The position numbers and the translations under genes were made by a program. The notes under the pieces were generated by a model. That model was not told where the DNA came from. It did no database searches and was given only the letters and a program-made list of their open reading frames with translations. Shown piece after piece: positions 1 through 6,586 of a stretch of 10,519 nucleotides of DNA (position 1 is the stretch's first letter; each line of letters starts with the position of its first letter). The DNA lies in the NCBI GenBank assembly GCA_963716925.1, contig CAVQUX010000007.1, forward strand, positions 1 to 10,519. Reading direction: 5' to 3'. The stretch is from DAISKN01 sp963716925. GTDB taxonomy: Bacteria > Acidobacteriota > Vicinamibacteria > Marinacidobacterales > SMYC01.

Positions 1-289
1 CGGAATCCGGCGAGCCGGTGATGGGGTAATCCTTGCCATCGAAGTTGGCGGTGTACTGCGTGAGCGTCGGCTTTCCCTCGGCATCGACCCCTTTCGCGGT
101 GTACTTCACGCCCGCTCCCGAAGCCTCGTACGTCCGCGTCTGGCTTTTCGGCGCTGGACCCGGGCTGAACTTCGATTTCGCGACGTTGAGCTCCCAGGTT
201 CCCATCATTGGATCGGTGGTCTGCGCCGAGACTCCTTGGGTGTATAGCAAGACGCCTAGCGATGCTCCAAGAATCGATAGATGCTTCAT
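1..289 (-). CDS. Small secreted protein, lipocalin-like/hypothetical, partial (C-terminus outside window)
   Basis: The reading frame starts at ATG 289 on the minus strand and stays open to the window edge, about 96 codons. A good ribosome binding site (AAGGAG) lies just upstream of the ATG. Residues 1-23 form a signal peptide (MKHLSILGASLGVLLYTQGV, then SAQ), so the product is exported. The mature part contains GTWELNVAKSKFSPGPAPKS and then a run of short beta-strand-like segments (TRTYEASG, VKYTAKGVD, TQYTANFDGKDYPITGS). This pattern is common among small secreted proteins of Acidobacteriota and some Bacteroidetes, usually left as hypothetical; a beta-barrel or lipocalin-like fold is my inference. 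The biochemical role is unknown. It is transcribed divergently from the large secreted protein gene at 756. Confidence 0.82.
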   Translation of the reverse strand, partial: MKHLSILGASLGVLLYTQGVSAQTTDPMMGTWELNVAKSKFSPGPAPKSQTRTYEASGAGVKYTAKGVDAEGKPTLTQYTANFDGKDYPITGSPDS

Positions 290-755
290 TGGACTCCTTC
301 TTGTTGGTTCCGGGGCGATGCGCGGAGTCGAAGGCGCGCGCAGGTGGCGCAAAGGTTGAGGTAATCGACGGGAGGCAGACTCTGCAAGGATCGCGCTGAG
401 CGCCCGATCGGACGTCCGCGCGCGGCACCGGAAATGAGTGCTTATCCTACCGATCGGCAGCCGGAGTTTCAAATCGCACGGTCCCCCCCGCATCCGACGA
501 CACTCTGGAAAAGGAACGAAGGTTGGTGGCGCGGGCGGGAGTTGGCCCCAGCATTGACGGCCTGTGCGCCAAGGGCGTAGTGTGTCCGGCGACCGGAGAC
601 AGCGCGACCACGAGAGGCATCGGGGGCTCGCATCCAATGCGCCACCTTCGTGTCGCAGGTTGACAGCGGGGTTGGAAGTTCTCCGCTCTCCCGTCTACGG
701 CGACTCCGAAGTCGTCGCTACGGACGAAAAGGGCTGTTGGTTGATTGGAGGATCA
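290..755. other. Divergent intergenic region, no gene seen
   Basis: These 466 bases separate two outward-facing genes for secreted proteins. A GTG at 564 is in frame with the rightward gene but has no ribosome binding site, and the residues 564-755 would encode are Arg/Ser-rich and unlike a signal peptide, so I treat this stretch as leader DNA. The 8-base palindrome CCGATCGG occurs twice (404-411 and 450-457). I could not identify a convincing sigma-70 promoter for either gene. Confidence 0.5.
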
Positions 756-2873
756 ATGATGACCAACCTGTGCCGACGCACAGCTGCGGCGCTGCTGGTG
801 ATTGCTGTTCCGGCGGGGACCGCCGCGCAGGAAGCGTTGACGGTCCCCCGGGACCTCACCACGATCGCTTGCAGCGACGCCCAGCGTCAGCTCTGGGATG
901 CCGCGCGCCAGGACCTTGGCGTCGCAGGGCGGGATCCCCTCGCCGGCGTTCTGGGGTACAGGGCCGCCGACAAGAACTTCGCGAACGACACCGCGAAGAT
1001 CCTGCTCAACATCTTCTTCCCCACGGTCGCCGGGGAGATCGTTCAGGGAGCCCTGAGGGCATTCTGGTCGCCGATCACCGGACAGCGCGAGACGGTCTGC
1101 GGGCGGGTCGCCCGCTACGATCGATACGACCCTGAAGACAAGGAGCTGGATTGGTGCTTGTATCTCGTTCCCGAGACGGGTCGCTCCGTCGAGCTGGTCG
1201 AGCTCGCCAAGCAGGTCGGCACCCCCGATTGCGGGGATGGTATCGCGAACTGCGTCGAGGCCGAAGTGACCGCGGTGTCTTCGCTGCATCAGGGATTCCA
1301 CTATTTCCCGGATGTGAGGTCGGCGCCGGGATACCCGGCGCCGCAGGCCTGCGCTAACGGACCGTTCGTCGCCGACCGGGGACACGGGAACCATGCCGAG
1401 GTCCATCCCGCCCAGCTGCTCTGGTGGCGTGACGAGTGCGCAGCCTGGGACCCGAAGACCTGTGCCCGAAGCACATTGAACATGATGATCGTCCAGGACG
1501 ATTCCGATCGCTACGACGGCGGAGTGGACTTCGCCGCCACCCCCAACGCCCCGGCCGGGTGGCGACCGTGGGCGGAGTCCCCGGTCGGCGGGGAGTTTCG
1601 GATCGCGCTGAGCTTCCCTCCCCTGGCCAGGACACCCGGCGTCTATTTCGTGTTCGAGGACTCAGGCGAACGAGTCGTGACCTCGACTGCGAGCGGTCTC
1701 GCACCCGCCGGTCCCACGGTCATCGAGCGCGGAGGTGAGGCTCTCTATCGAGCCGCGCTCATCGGCAATTCGGACCGCATCCGGATTGGATTCGAAGAGG
1801 TTTGCTGGGACGGCAGCGACCTCAGAGGTTATCTAAAAGTATCCGCAGCCGTCGGCGAAGGCGACAATCCCGGCTATCAGTTGATCAAGGGAATCGCCGC
1901 GATTGACCCCGTTCCCCGGAAGCCGATCGAGATGCTCGCCTCCCGCGTGACGCGTGTGTACAGAGGGGAGTGGCTCGGGCGGAACGTGCTCCTCGCTGAC
2001 CTCGACGTCAGCGCGCGGGCGGATGCAGTCGTTGGCGCACAGGTTGTCGCAGGTCGGGGTGAGTTTCGCCGAGAGATTACCCTCTCGGGACGACCCGGCG
2101 GCGGCAGCGGCGAAGGGACGCCGACCCAGGGCGTGCCGGCGGGAGAGGGAGTGACAGTCGTCGCTGGCGAGAGCTCGTTGACTGTGCCCGGAGCTCGACT
2201 GGATCTGCGCGTCATCGCGATTCCCGAGAGGCCCCCTGTCCGGCTCACCGCCCGGGCTGGTATCGCGTCCTTCGCCCGCTCCGCGGGAATCGACGCGGGC
2301 CTGGTTTCCGGCGGGCGAGCCCGCGTGGCTCAGGTCGAGTCATGGCGCGTTGGCGTCTTGCCAAGGTATGTACCCTTTCGCGACGGGCGTGTGTTGCGCG
2401 AAGAAGAGGGGCCCGTCTCCGAGGCGGTGAACGAGGCCTTGGCGGCAGCGTTGCAGGGAACTGAGCAAGCGGTTTTTCAGGGACGACCGTTCGAGGCCCA
2501 GTGGGAAGTTCGCCCGACGTCCGGAGAGCTCGGCGGCACGGAGATCAAAACGGCCCAGCGGCCAACGGTTCTCGGAATCGACACGCTCCAGGTTCAATTC
2601 GACGTCCGACCGACGTCGGCCATCGAGGGCGCCCGGGTCAGCCTTCGAGGCAGCGATCGGGTAGTCAGCGAGTTCTCGAGCGAGACGGTGGTGCCGCGCT
2701 ACGTCCTCGAGGCCGACGATCCCAACGTCCTCGCGAACGAAGTCACGAGCATTGCGTGCAAGGCGAAGCCTTGTGATGGCCTCATCGGCAGGGTTCAAGC
2801 TCTCGCGGCTCGAGCGGTTGAAGATCGGGTCGTTACGCCCGCCGAGCTTGCCGAAATACTCTCGTCCCGCTGA
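756..2873 (+). CDS. Large secreted protein of unknown function
   Basis: The product is 705 residues. GGAGG at 747-751 precedes two adjacent ATGs (756 and 759); 759 has the better spacing, and either start gives the same signal peptide (MMTNLCRRTAAALLVIAVPA, then GTAAQ), predicting export. The longer reading frame back to GTG 564 lacks these signals. The mature protein has many cysteines (near residues 39, 115, 134, 159, 166, 199, 228, 236), compatible with disulfides outside the cytoplasm. A striking His/Glu cluster, HGNHAEVHP at about 210-218, is followed by LLWW. The middle and C-terminal parts look beta-rich. A Gly/Ser/Pro-rich linker lies around residue 450 (RPGGGSGEGTP), and the last 40 residues include a CKAKPC pair. 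I do not recognise a family; a metal-binding or hydrolase role for the His cluster would be speculation. The gene is convergent with the broken hydrolase gene that ends at 2960. Confidence 0.85.
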   Translation: MMTNLCRRTAAALLVIAVPAGTAAQEALTVPRDLTTIACSDAQRQLWDAARQDLGVAGRDPLAGVLGYRAADKNFANDTAKILLNIFFPTVAGEIVQGALRAFWSPITGQRETVCGRVARYDRYDPEDKELDWCLYLVPETGRSVELVELAKQVGTPDCGDGIANCVEAEVTAVSSLHQGFHYFPDVRSAPGYPAPQACANGPFVADRGHGNHAEVHPAQLLWWRDECAAWDPKTCARSTLNMMIVQDDSDRYDGGVDFAATPNAPAGWRPWAESPVGGEFRIALSFPPLARTPGVYFVFEDSGERVVTSTASGLAPAGPTVIERGGEALYRAALIGNSDRIRIGFEEVCWDGSDLRGYLKVSAAVGEGDNPGYQLIKGIAAIDPVPRKPIEMLASRVTRVYRGEWLGRNVLLADLDVSARADAVVGAQVVAGRGEFRREITLSGRPGGGSGEGTPTQGVPAGEGVTVVAGESSLTVPGARLDLRVIAIPERPPVRLTARAGIASFARSAGIDAGLVSGGRARVAQVESWRVGVLPRYVPFRDGRVLREEEGPVSEAVNEALAAALQGTEQAVFQGRPFEAQWEVRPTSGELGGTEIKTAQRPTVLGIDTLQVQFDVRPTSAIEGARVSLRGSDRVVSEFSSETVVPRYVLEADDPNVLANEVTSIACKAKPCDGLIGRVQALAARAVEDRVVTPAELAEILSSR

Positions 2874-2959
2874 GCTTTCAAGCACGCGATGACGTGACCC
2901 ACGCCACCGCACGAGTCGCTAACGCGCACCGAGAACCGCGACGGCCCGGGCCTCACCTG

Positions 2960-4196
2960 TCACCGCAAAGCCCGGTCGGCGTCAAGCGCGGAGTCCACCT
3001 CGGTCCAGACCGGATACGAGGTCGGAGGCTTGAACTGGCTCATGAAGACGAAATTGAGGCGCCGCGCCGGATCGACCAGCCACATCGTGCCGGCCGCACC
3101 GTTCCAGCTCACGGCGCCCGCCGCATCGTGCGGCGTCTTGCCTCCGGCGGCAACGCGCATGCCCGCGCCGTAGCCCCGCCCTCGTAGCGCACTGCCGCCG
3201 GCAGCAGATTCGAGCGGGCGAGGCGCGCCGTTTCGACCTTCATGACGCGCATGCCGTCCAGCTCGCCGTCGCCGTTGAGCATCGCACCGACGCGGGCGAA
3301 GTCGTGCGCCGTCGAGACGAGGCCCGCACCGCCGGCAAGCAGCGTCGACGGCTTCAGGAAGACGCTCGTCTCTCGCGGGTCGAGGGGCACGAGGCCGTTG
3401 GGCGTGACCGTGTAGTTGGTCGTGAGCCGCGACACGGCGGCCGCCGGTACCTGAAGCCCGTGGACGCCATCTTCAGCGGCTCGAAGAGGCGCTCGCGGGC
3501 GAAGACGTCGAGCGGCTTGCCGCTGACGCGCTGAATGACCAGGCCCATGACGTCGAGGCCAACCGAGTAGCGCCACACCCTGCCCGGCTCCGCTGCGAGC
3601 GGTACCTCCGCGATGCGCCTCACCATGTCGTCGAGGCCAACCGCCTGCGGACCGTACCCGGGCCGCGTCAGGCCCGCGCCGTAGTTGCCTGGCGTGATGC
3701 CGCGGACGCGATAGGCCGCCGAGAGCGCATCGGTGTCGTGCAGTGGTGTCCAGTAGGCCAGGCCGGCGGTGTGCGTCAGCAGGTGGCGGATGGTCATCGT
3801 CTGCGTCGCCGGTCGCGCCTCGAGCCCCTTGCTCGGGTCGATGGCGACCTGCGGCTTCCGCAACTCGGGGATGAGGTCGCCGACCGGCTGTTCGAGGCGC
3901 AGCTTCCCTGCTTCGACGAGCAGCATCGCTGACAGGCCCGTGACCGACTTGGTCATCGAGTAGATGCGGCAGACGCTGTGCTCGTCGAAGGCGGCCCCCG
4001 CATCAAGGACGATGCGCCCCGCCTTGAGATAGGTCAGTGGCGCCCCGCCATCTGCCACGGCGACGTAATCGGCCAGCAGCTCCTGCAGCGCCGGTCGCGG
4101 ACGCGCGGCGGTCGTCTGCCCCCGACCGAAGGCCAGACGCGCGGCGCCGAGCGGCACAGCGGCAAGCGTGGCGACGAAATGACGGCAATCCAACAT
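2960..4196 (-). pseudogene. Serine hydrolase, beta-lactamase/esterase family (class C-like), two frameshifts
   Basis: Three minus-strand frames join into one protein of about 412 residues, ending at TGA 2962-2960. Frame one runs from ATG 4196 (hydrophobic N-terminus HFVATLAAVPLGAARLAF, a probable export signal) to near 3455. It carries the catalytic SxxK motif (S80-M-T-K83), the RHLLTHTAGL segment and a YSVG tyrosine motif (Y210). Frame two covers about 3455-3175 (QVPAAAVSRLTTNYTV onward). Frame three covers about 3175-2960 and carries WNGAAGT, the third family motif. Each junction is explained by one missing base: near 3453-3455 (TTCAG where TTCCAG is expected) and near 3173-3178 (a run of G). 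This matches Pfam Beta-lactamase (PF00144) proteins, which hydrolyse beta-lactams or esters or act as DD-peptidases; the substrate cannot be read from sequence. As written, the longest product lacks the WxG region and is probably inactive. The upstream frame stays open to 4289 into an unrelated gene remnant; ATG 4196 is chosen because the signal sequence begins there, although its Shine-Dalgarno spacing is short. Confidence 0.8.
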
Positions 4197-4241
4197 GCCT
4201 CCCCGGGGCGGACTGGAGCGTAGCCGTCCACAGATTACAGC

Positions 4242-4461
4242 ACCGGGAGTGCTCCGCGCATTGTCCCGGCGACCGCGTTCCGCTGCCATCCGGTAGATGA
4301 ACTGCTCGAACGGATCCCCAAGCCATCGCGCCCTCGAGCGGTTCGACGGAGATGCCCATCTCGTCCCGGTCCTCTGTCCCGTCGTTTACATTGAGGCCGT
4401 GCACCGTAGAGCCAACAAGACCTCGAAGTATCGTGCATCGCTCAGCTGTTTGGCGAGTCAC
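4242..4461 (-). pseudogene. Predicted nucleotidyltransferase, N-terminal remnant
   Basis: From GTG 4461 the minus strand reads MTRQTAERCTILRGLVGSTV, then HGLNVNDGTEDRDEMGISVE. This resembles the start of predicted nucleotidyltransferases of the DNA polymerase beta superfamily (RlaP/COG3541-like), where GSxxHG plus the following D-x-D-like acidic residues form the nucleotide and metal site. After residues EGAMAW the frame breaks: removing one G from the CCCC run at 4316-4319 (GGGG on this strand) continues it as DPFEQFIYRMAAERGRRDNA and STPG, as I expect for the family. The homology then stops near 4242, where a full protein would go on with a PGDLDLTIYSL-type segment, so only about 72 residues remain. 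GGGGAG lies about 9 bases upstream of the GTG. The stub lies between the truncated IS3 element and the hydrolase start. Family assignment is from remembered motifs and is moderately secure. Confidence 0.6.
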
Positions 4462-5077
4462 CGGTCACGTCTCCCCGAGCCTCGGTCGTGAGCTGCGTCA
4501 CGAGAGTTGGGAGGGAGAGCTGGGAGGGCTCGATGCGCTGGTGGCTGCAAGATTCCTCGATGAGCCGACTCGCCAGGGCGCCGCTCTCCTGGAGCGCCAG
4601 CATCCAGCCGACAACGTAACGGCTGAAAAGGTCGAGCAGAACGTAGAGATAGTAGTAGGTCCACTTCGCCGGCCCAAGAAGCTTCGTGATATCCCAACTC
4701 CAGACCTGATTCGGGGCCGTCGCGAGAAGCTGGGGAGGCGCGTAGTTCGGATGCCGGAGCAGGTTTCGTCGTTCCCGAACCTCCTTGGCGGAGTCGAGGA
4801 TGCGGTACATCGTCCGGGTCGAACACAGGTAGGTCTTGTCTTCATCGAGAAGCCGGGCATAGACCTCGGACGGAGGCTGGTCCATGAAGCGCTCGGAGTT
4901 CAAGGCATCGAGAACCTGTTGACGTTCGGCGGCGCTCAGGGCCCGGGCCGGAGGTTTGCGAGGGGAACGAGCTCGCTCGGGATGTTGTCTGCGGTACCAA
5001 GTGGCCCGGCTGACTCCGAGCGCGGCGCAAGCCATGACCACGCCAACTACCAGAGCGAGCTCGTTCACGCTGAACAT
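4442..5077 (-). pseudogene. IS3-family transposase OrfB (integrase core), truncated
   Basis: The frame starts at ATG 5077, within the orfA stop (TGATG). Residues 1-60 include GVSRATWYRR and the HTH_21-like region. Residues 115-160 hold the start of the rve/RNase H-like core, with NQVWSWDITKL carrying the first catalytic aspartate (D129) and the following LLDLFSRYVVGW strand. Homology stops at about residue 189 (RIEPSQLSL), exactly where the HADRG-type second aspartate should come. The last 22 residues (from PTLVTQL) are read from adjacent foreign DNA. The second Asp and the catalytic Glu are therefore missing, so the protein should not catalyse transposition. The frame is -1 relative to orfA and stays open upstream through the A8 tract, consistent with production of an OrfAB fusion in the intact ancestor. 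A full OrfB of this type would be roughly 300 residues or more. Confidence 0.85.
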
Positions 5078-5643
5078 CAGTTCTTCTCGTCGTCCGGGCT
5101 CTCCAGCGGGATCCCCAGGAGTTTCGAGACTTTTTTTTGAACCGAGATGATGATCTCCGCCTGCTCGAGCCGCTTCCGAAGCCGGCTGTTCTCCCGCTCG
5201 AGCTCCTTCACTCGCGGATCCACCACCCGGGCTTTGGGTCCTCGCTTCTTCGAACGCAGGGCCGCTCGAGTTCCCTGCTCCACTTCCCGGCGCCAGGCGG
5301 TCAACAGCGACGAGTACAGCCCCTCGCGCCGGAGAAGGGCGCCGATCTCTCCGGGCTGCTTGCACCGCTCGGCTTCCCGGACGATCCGTAGCTTGTATTC
5401 GGCCGTGAACTTACGCCTTTGGGCTTTGGCAGGAACTTCCGGGTCCGGGACACGTTCGGCCAGGCGGGGCCTCGACAGCGCCTCCGCCTCGGTAACTCCA
5501 GTCGCGCTACGCGCTCCGTCCGTTTCCGAGGAATCTTCGACCTGCGTTTTTCTGGGAGAGGGGATCATGCAACATCACTCCTCCGCCCTCTACATTAAAC
5601 TCAACGAGGCTTCCTGTCTCACGCACATTGGCACAGAGGGACA
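4511..5643 (-). mobile_element. IS3-family insertion sequence, truncated at its 3' (orfB) end
   Basis: The element contains orfA and orfB in the IS3 arrangement. Its upstream end is placed at about 5643: there the methyltransferase reading frame stops resembling its family and the sequence TGTCCCTCTGTGCC begins, which has the TG start usual for IS3 ends. No matching inverted repeat can be tested because the other end is missing. The downstream break is placed at about 4511, where orfB homology stops after the residues RIEPSQLSL and unrelated DNA begins. No target-site duplication can be found for the same reason. The copy should not move by itself because orfB lacks part of the active site. 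The upstream boundary is an inference, probably accurate within a few tens of bases. Confidence 0.75.
5077..5568 (-). CDS. IS3-family transposase OrfA (DNA-binding subunit)
   Basis: This is a 163-residue protein. ATG 5568 is preceded by GGAGGAG at 5584-5578 with a 9-base spacer. Residues 51-95 (RRKFTAEYKLRIVREAERC, then GEIGALLRREGLYSSLLTAW) are the helix-turn-helix typical of IS3 OrfA, which binds the element's ends. Residues 120-150 (VKELERENSRLRKRLEQAEI) form a leucine-zipper coiled coil used for dimerisation. The gene carries an A8 run on the coding strand (T8 at 5131-5138 on the plus strand), a suitable slippery site for -1 frameshifting into orfB. It ends TGATG, overlapping the orfB start by one base. 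OrfA appears complete. The first 50 residues are low in complexity, so a later start is possible. Confidence 0.85.
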   Translation of the reverse strand: MIPSPRKTQVEDSSETDGARSATGVTEAEALSRPRLAERVPDPEVPAKAQRRKFTAEYKLRIVREAERCKQPGEIGALLRREGLYSSLLTAWRREVEQGTRAALRSKKRGPKARVVDPRVKELERENSRLRKRLEQAEIIISVQKKVSKLLGIPLESPDDEKN

Positions 5644-6133
5644 CTCCAACTCCGCGGAGTCTTTTCGAAAGGGCTAATAGGGCGGCCGCACGCTCTTGCT
5701 CCTCGAATACTTGAACTGTGCGGCGCTCGATGACGACGTCGAAGGGACCGGGACATACTGTGATATCCAGCAGGTCGCCGACGACGAACTCGACGCTTCC
5801 GCCTGGCCGACGCAGCTGTGTACGACAGAAAGAACCGCGCTCATGTGGATCGCCCGGAAACGCCTCTGCGAAGCGCGCGGCAACAGGCGAGATGTCCAGT
5901 GCGGTTACATCACAACCGGCCTCCGCGAGTGCGCGAGGCTCCTGCGAGACTCTATTCCCCGCACAAAGTACCGTTCGCAGACCGTACTCGGCCATCACGG
6001 TTATTAGTAAATCATCGCTGTTGGCAGCAGGCTGAGCAATGGGAGCCGGGAACGTGGGGAAGACGTCGTCAGTTCCTTCAGAAAGACGAGCCTGCCACCA
6101 TCGATCCCACGACTCGGAATCCGGTGTTCCCAT
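5507..6133 (-). pseudogene. Class I SAM-dependent methyltransferase, C-terminus replaced by the IS3 element
   Basis: ATG 6133 is preceded by AAGGA at a suitable distance. Native sequence runs about 164 residues. Residues 8-13 (SWDRWW) precede a Rossmann-type core: motif I region TVLCAGNRVSQEPRALAEAG at 54-73, the acidic end of strand 2 in VTALDIS (76-82), VEFVVGDLLD (114-123) and FDVVIERRTVQVF (131-143), which corresponds to motif IV. The glycine-rich loop (CAGNRVSQE) resembles the TPMT-like small-molecule methyltransferases. Homology ends at KRLRGVGV; from about 5643 downwards the frame reads IS DNA (SLCANVRETG onward) and stops at 5507, inside orfA. The rest of the core, probably the last strands, is absent and is not found on the other side of the IS. 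Substrate unknown; the chimera is probably inactive. Confidence 0.75.
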
Positions 6134-6185
6134 CTCGTGTTTCCTTGTCTACGAGAGCTAAGCAGCGGGCGGCTACTGAGAGCGA

Positions 6186-6191
6186 AGTATA
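6186..6191 (-). promoter_or_regulatory. Possible -10 box for the methyltransferase gene
   Basis: TATACT on the minus strand lies 53 bases before ATG 6133 and differs from the TATAAT consensus at one base. No good -35 box is visible at 16-18 bases upstream, so this is a weak call. Confidence 0.22.
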
Positions 6192-6270
6192 CGCCCCGTG
6201 CACGTGAGTATTGCGCTCGAGTTCCGTGGTGACGGCCGTAGACCAATCAAGTCCTCTTCAGGTCGTCTGA

Positions 6271-6360
6271 CCGCTTGATTCGCCTCTCCGACACGACTAG
6301 ATTTCCATCTTGAAAGAGGCCTCCAGAAATGGCCCTCACGCCCGGCACTCGCATCGGTCC
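6271..6360 (+). repeat. Direct repeat, copy A (promoter, RBS and kinase start)
   Basis: This stretch aligns with 7696-7782 without gaps over the first 50 or so bases and then with a 3-base gap just before the ATG. The longest perfect block is GACACGACTAGATTTCCA (6290-6307). The repeat spans a promoter-like pair, a GAAAGAGG ribosome binding site and the first codons of a kinase (MALTPGTRIGPYE). The two copies are about 1425 bases apart, so they frame the intervening DUF805-like gene. Confidence 0.85.
6275..6303 (+). promoter_or_regulatory. Sigma-70-like promoter, copy A
   Basis: TTGATT (6275-6280) and TAGATT (6298-6303) are separated by exactly 17 bases, each matching consensus at 4 of 6 positions. 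The same boxes with the same spacing occur in copy B upstream of the other kinase, although half the spacer differs. A start site near 6310 would leave a leader of about 19 bases before ATG 6329. Confidence 0.5.
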
Positions 6361-6563
6361 CTACGAATCCTGTGTCCAATTTTAGGGGCGGCATGAGTGA
6401 GGCCTACGAAGCGATCGACCCTCGTCTCGAGTGCGCGGTTACCGTCAAAATTCTCCCACGTGACATGAGCTCTGACCCCGACCACTTCGGGCTCGCGAAG
6501 CTCGCGGCAGAGACACGGCCTGTGGCCTCAGAGTCGCTGGCTCATTCCCGTTGGGCGGACTGA
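6329..6563 (+). pseudogene. Ser/Thr protein kinase, decayed N-terminal remnant
   Basis: ATG 6329 opens MALTPGTRIGPYE, nearly identical to the start of the kinase at 7750. The frame is then lost: compared with the 7750 copy, two bases are missing between 6366 and 6385, giving TGTGTCCAATTTTAG with a stop. In the shifted frame the sequence continues as GGMSEAYEAIDPRL (degraded glycine loop, normally GGMGEVYRA), AVTVKILPRD (the VAIK lysine is still present) and SSDPDHFGLAKLAAETRPVA, matching the alpha-C helix region only loosely. Similarity ends near 6545 and the frame stops at TGA 6563. No HRD, DFG or later kinase motifs follow; the DUF805-like gene starts 23 bases later. This is a dead kinase gene whose body has been deleted or replaced. 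Confidence 0.78.
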
Positions 6564-6586
6564 ACGTATTAAGCGCAGGGATAGCA

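Noticed and set aside
564..755. N-terminal extension of the large secreted protein from GTG 564
   Set aside because: It has no ribosome binding site, encodes Arg/Ser-rich residues and would bury a good signal peptide that starts at 756 behind GGAGG.
753..1406. 217-codon open frame on the minus strand
   Set aside because: It is antisense to the N-terminal third of the secreted protein gene and has an Arg-rich, non-protein-like composition.
2340..2912. 190-codon open frame on the minus strand
   Set aside because: It is antisense to the end of the large secreted protein gene and shows no domain or start signal.
2874..2959. Terminator between the convergent genes
   Set aside because: A GGCCCGGGCC palindrome is present near 2943-2952 but there is no spaced stem or T-run to support a terminator.
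4352..5140. 262-codon open frame on the plus strand
   Set aside because: It lies opposite the IS3 orfB, which has clear transposase motifs; the plus frame has none and is a shadow of GC-rich coding DNA.
6245..6280. Inverted repeat AATCAAG / CTTGATT upstream of copy A
   Set aside because: Only 7-base arms with a 22-base loop, and the left arm is not repeated at copy B; the right arm is better explained as the -35 box.
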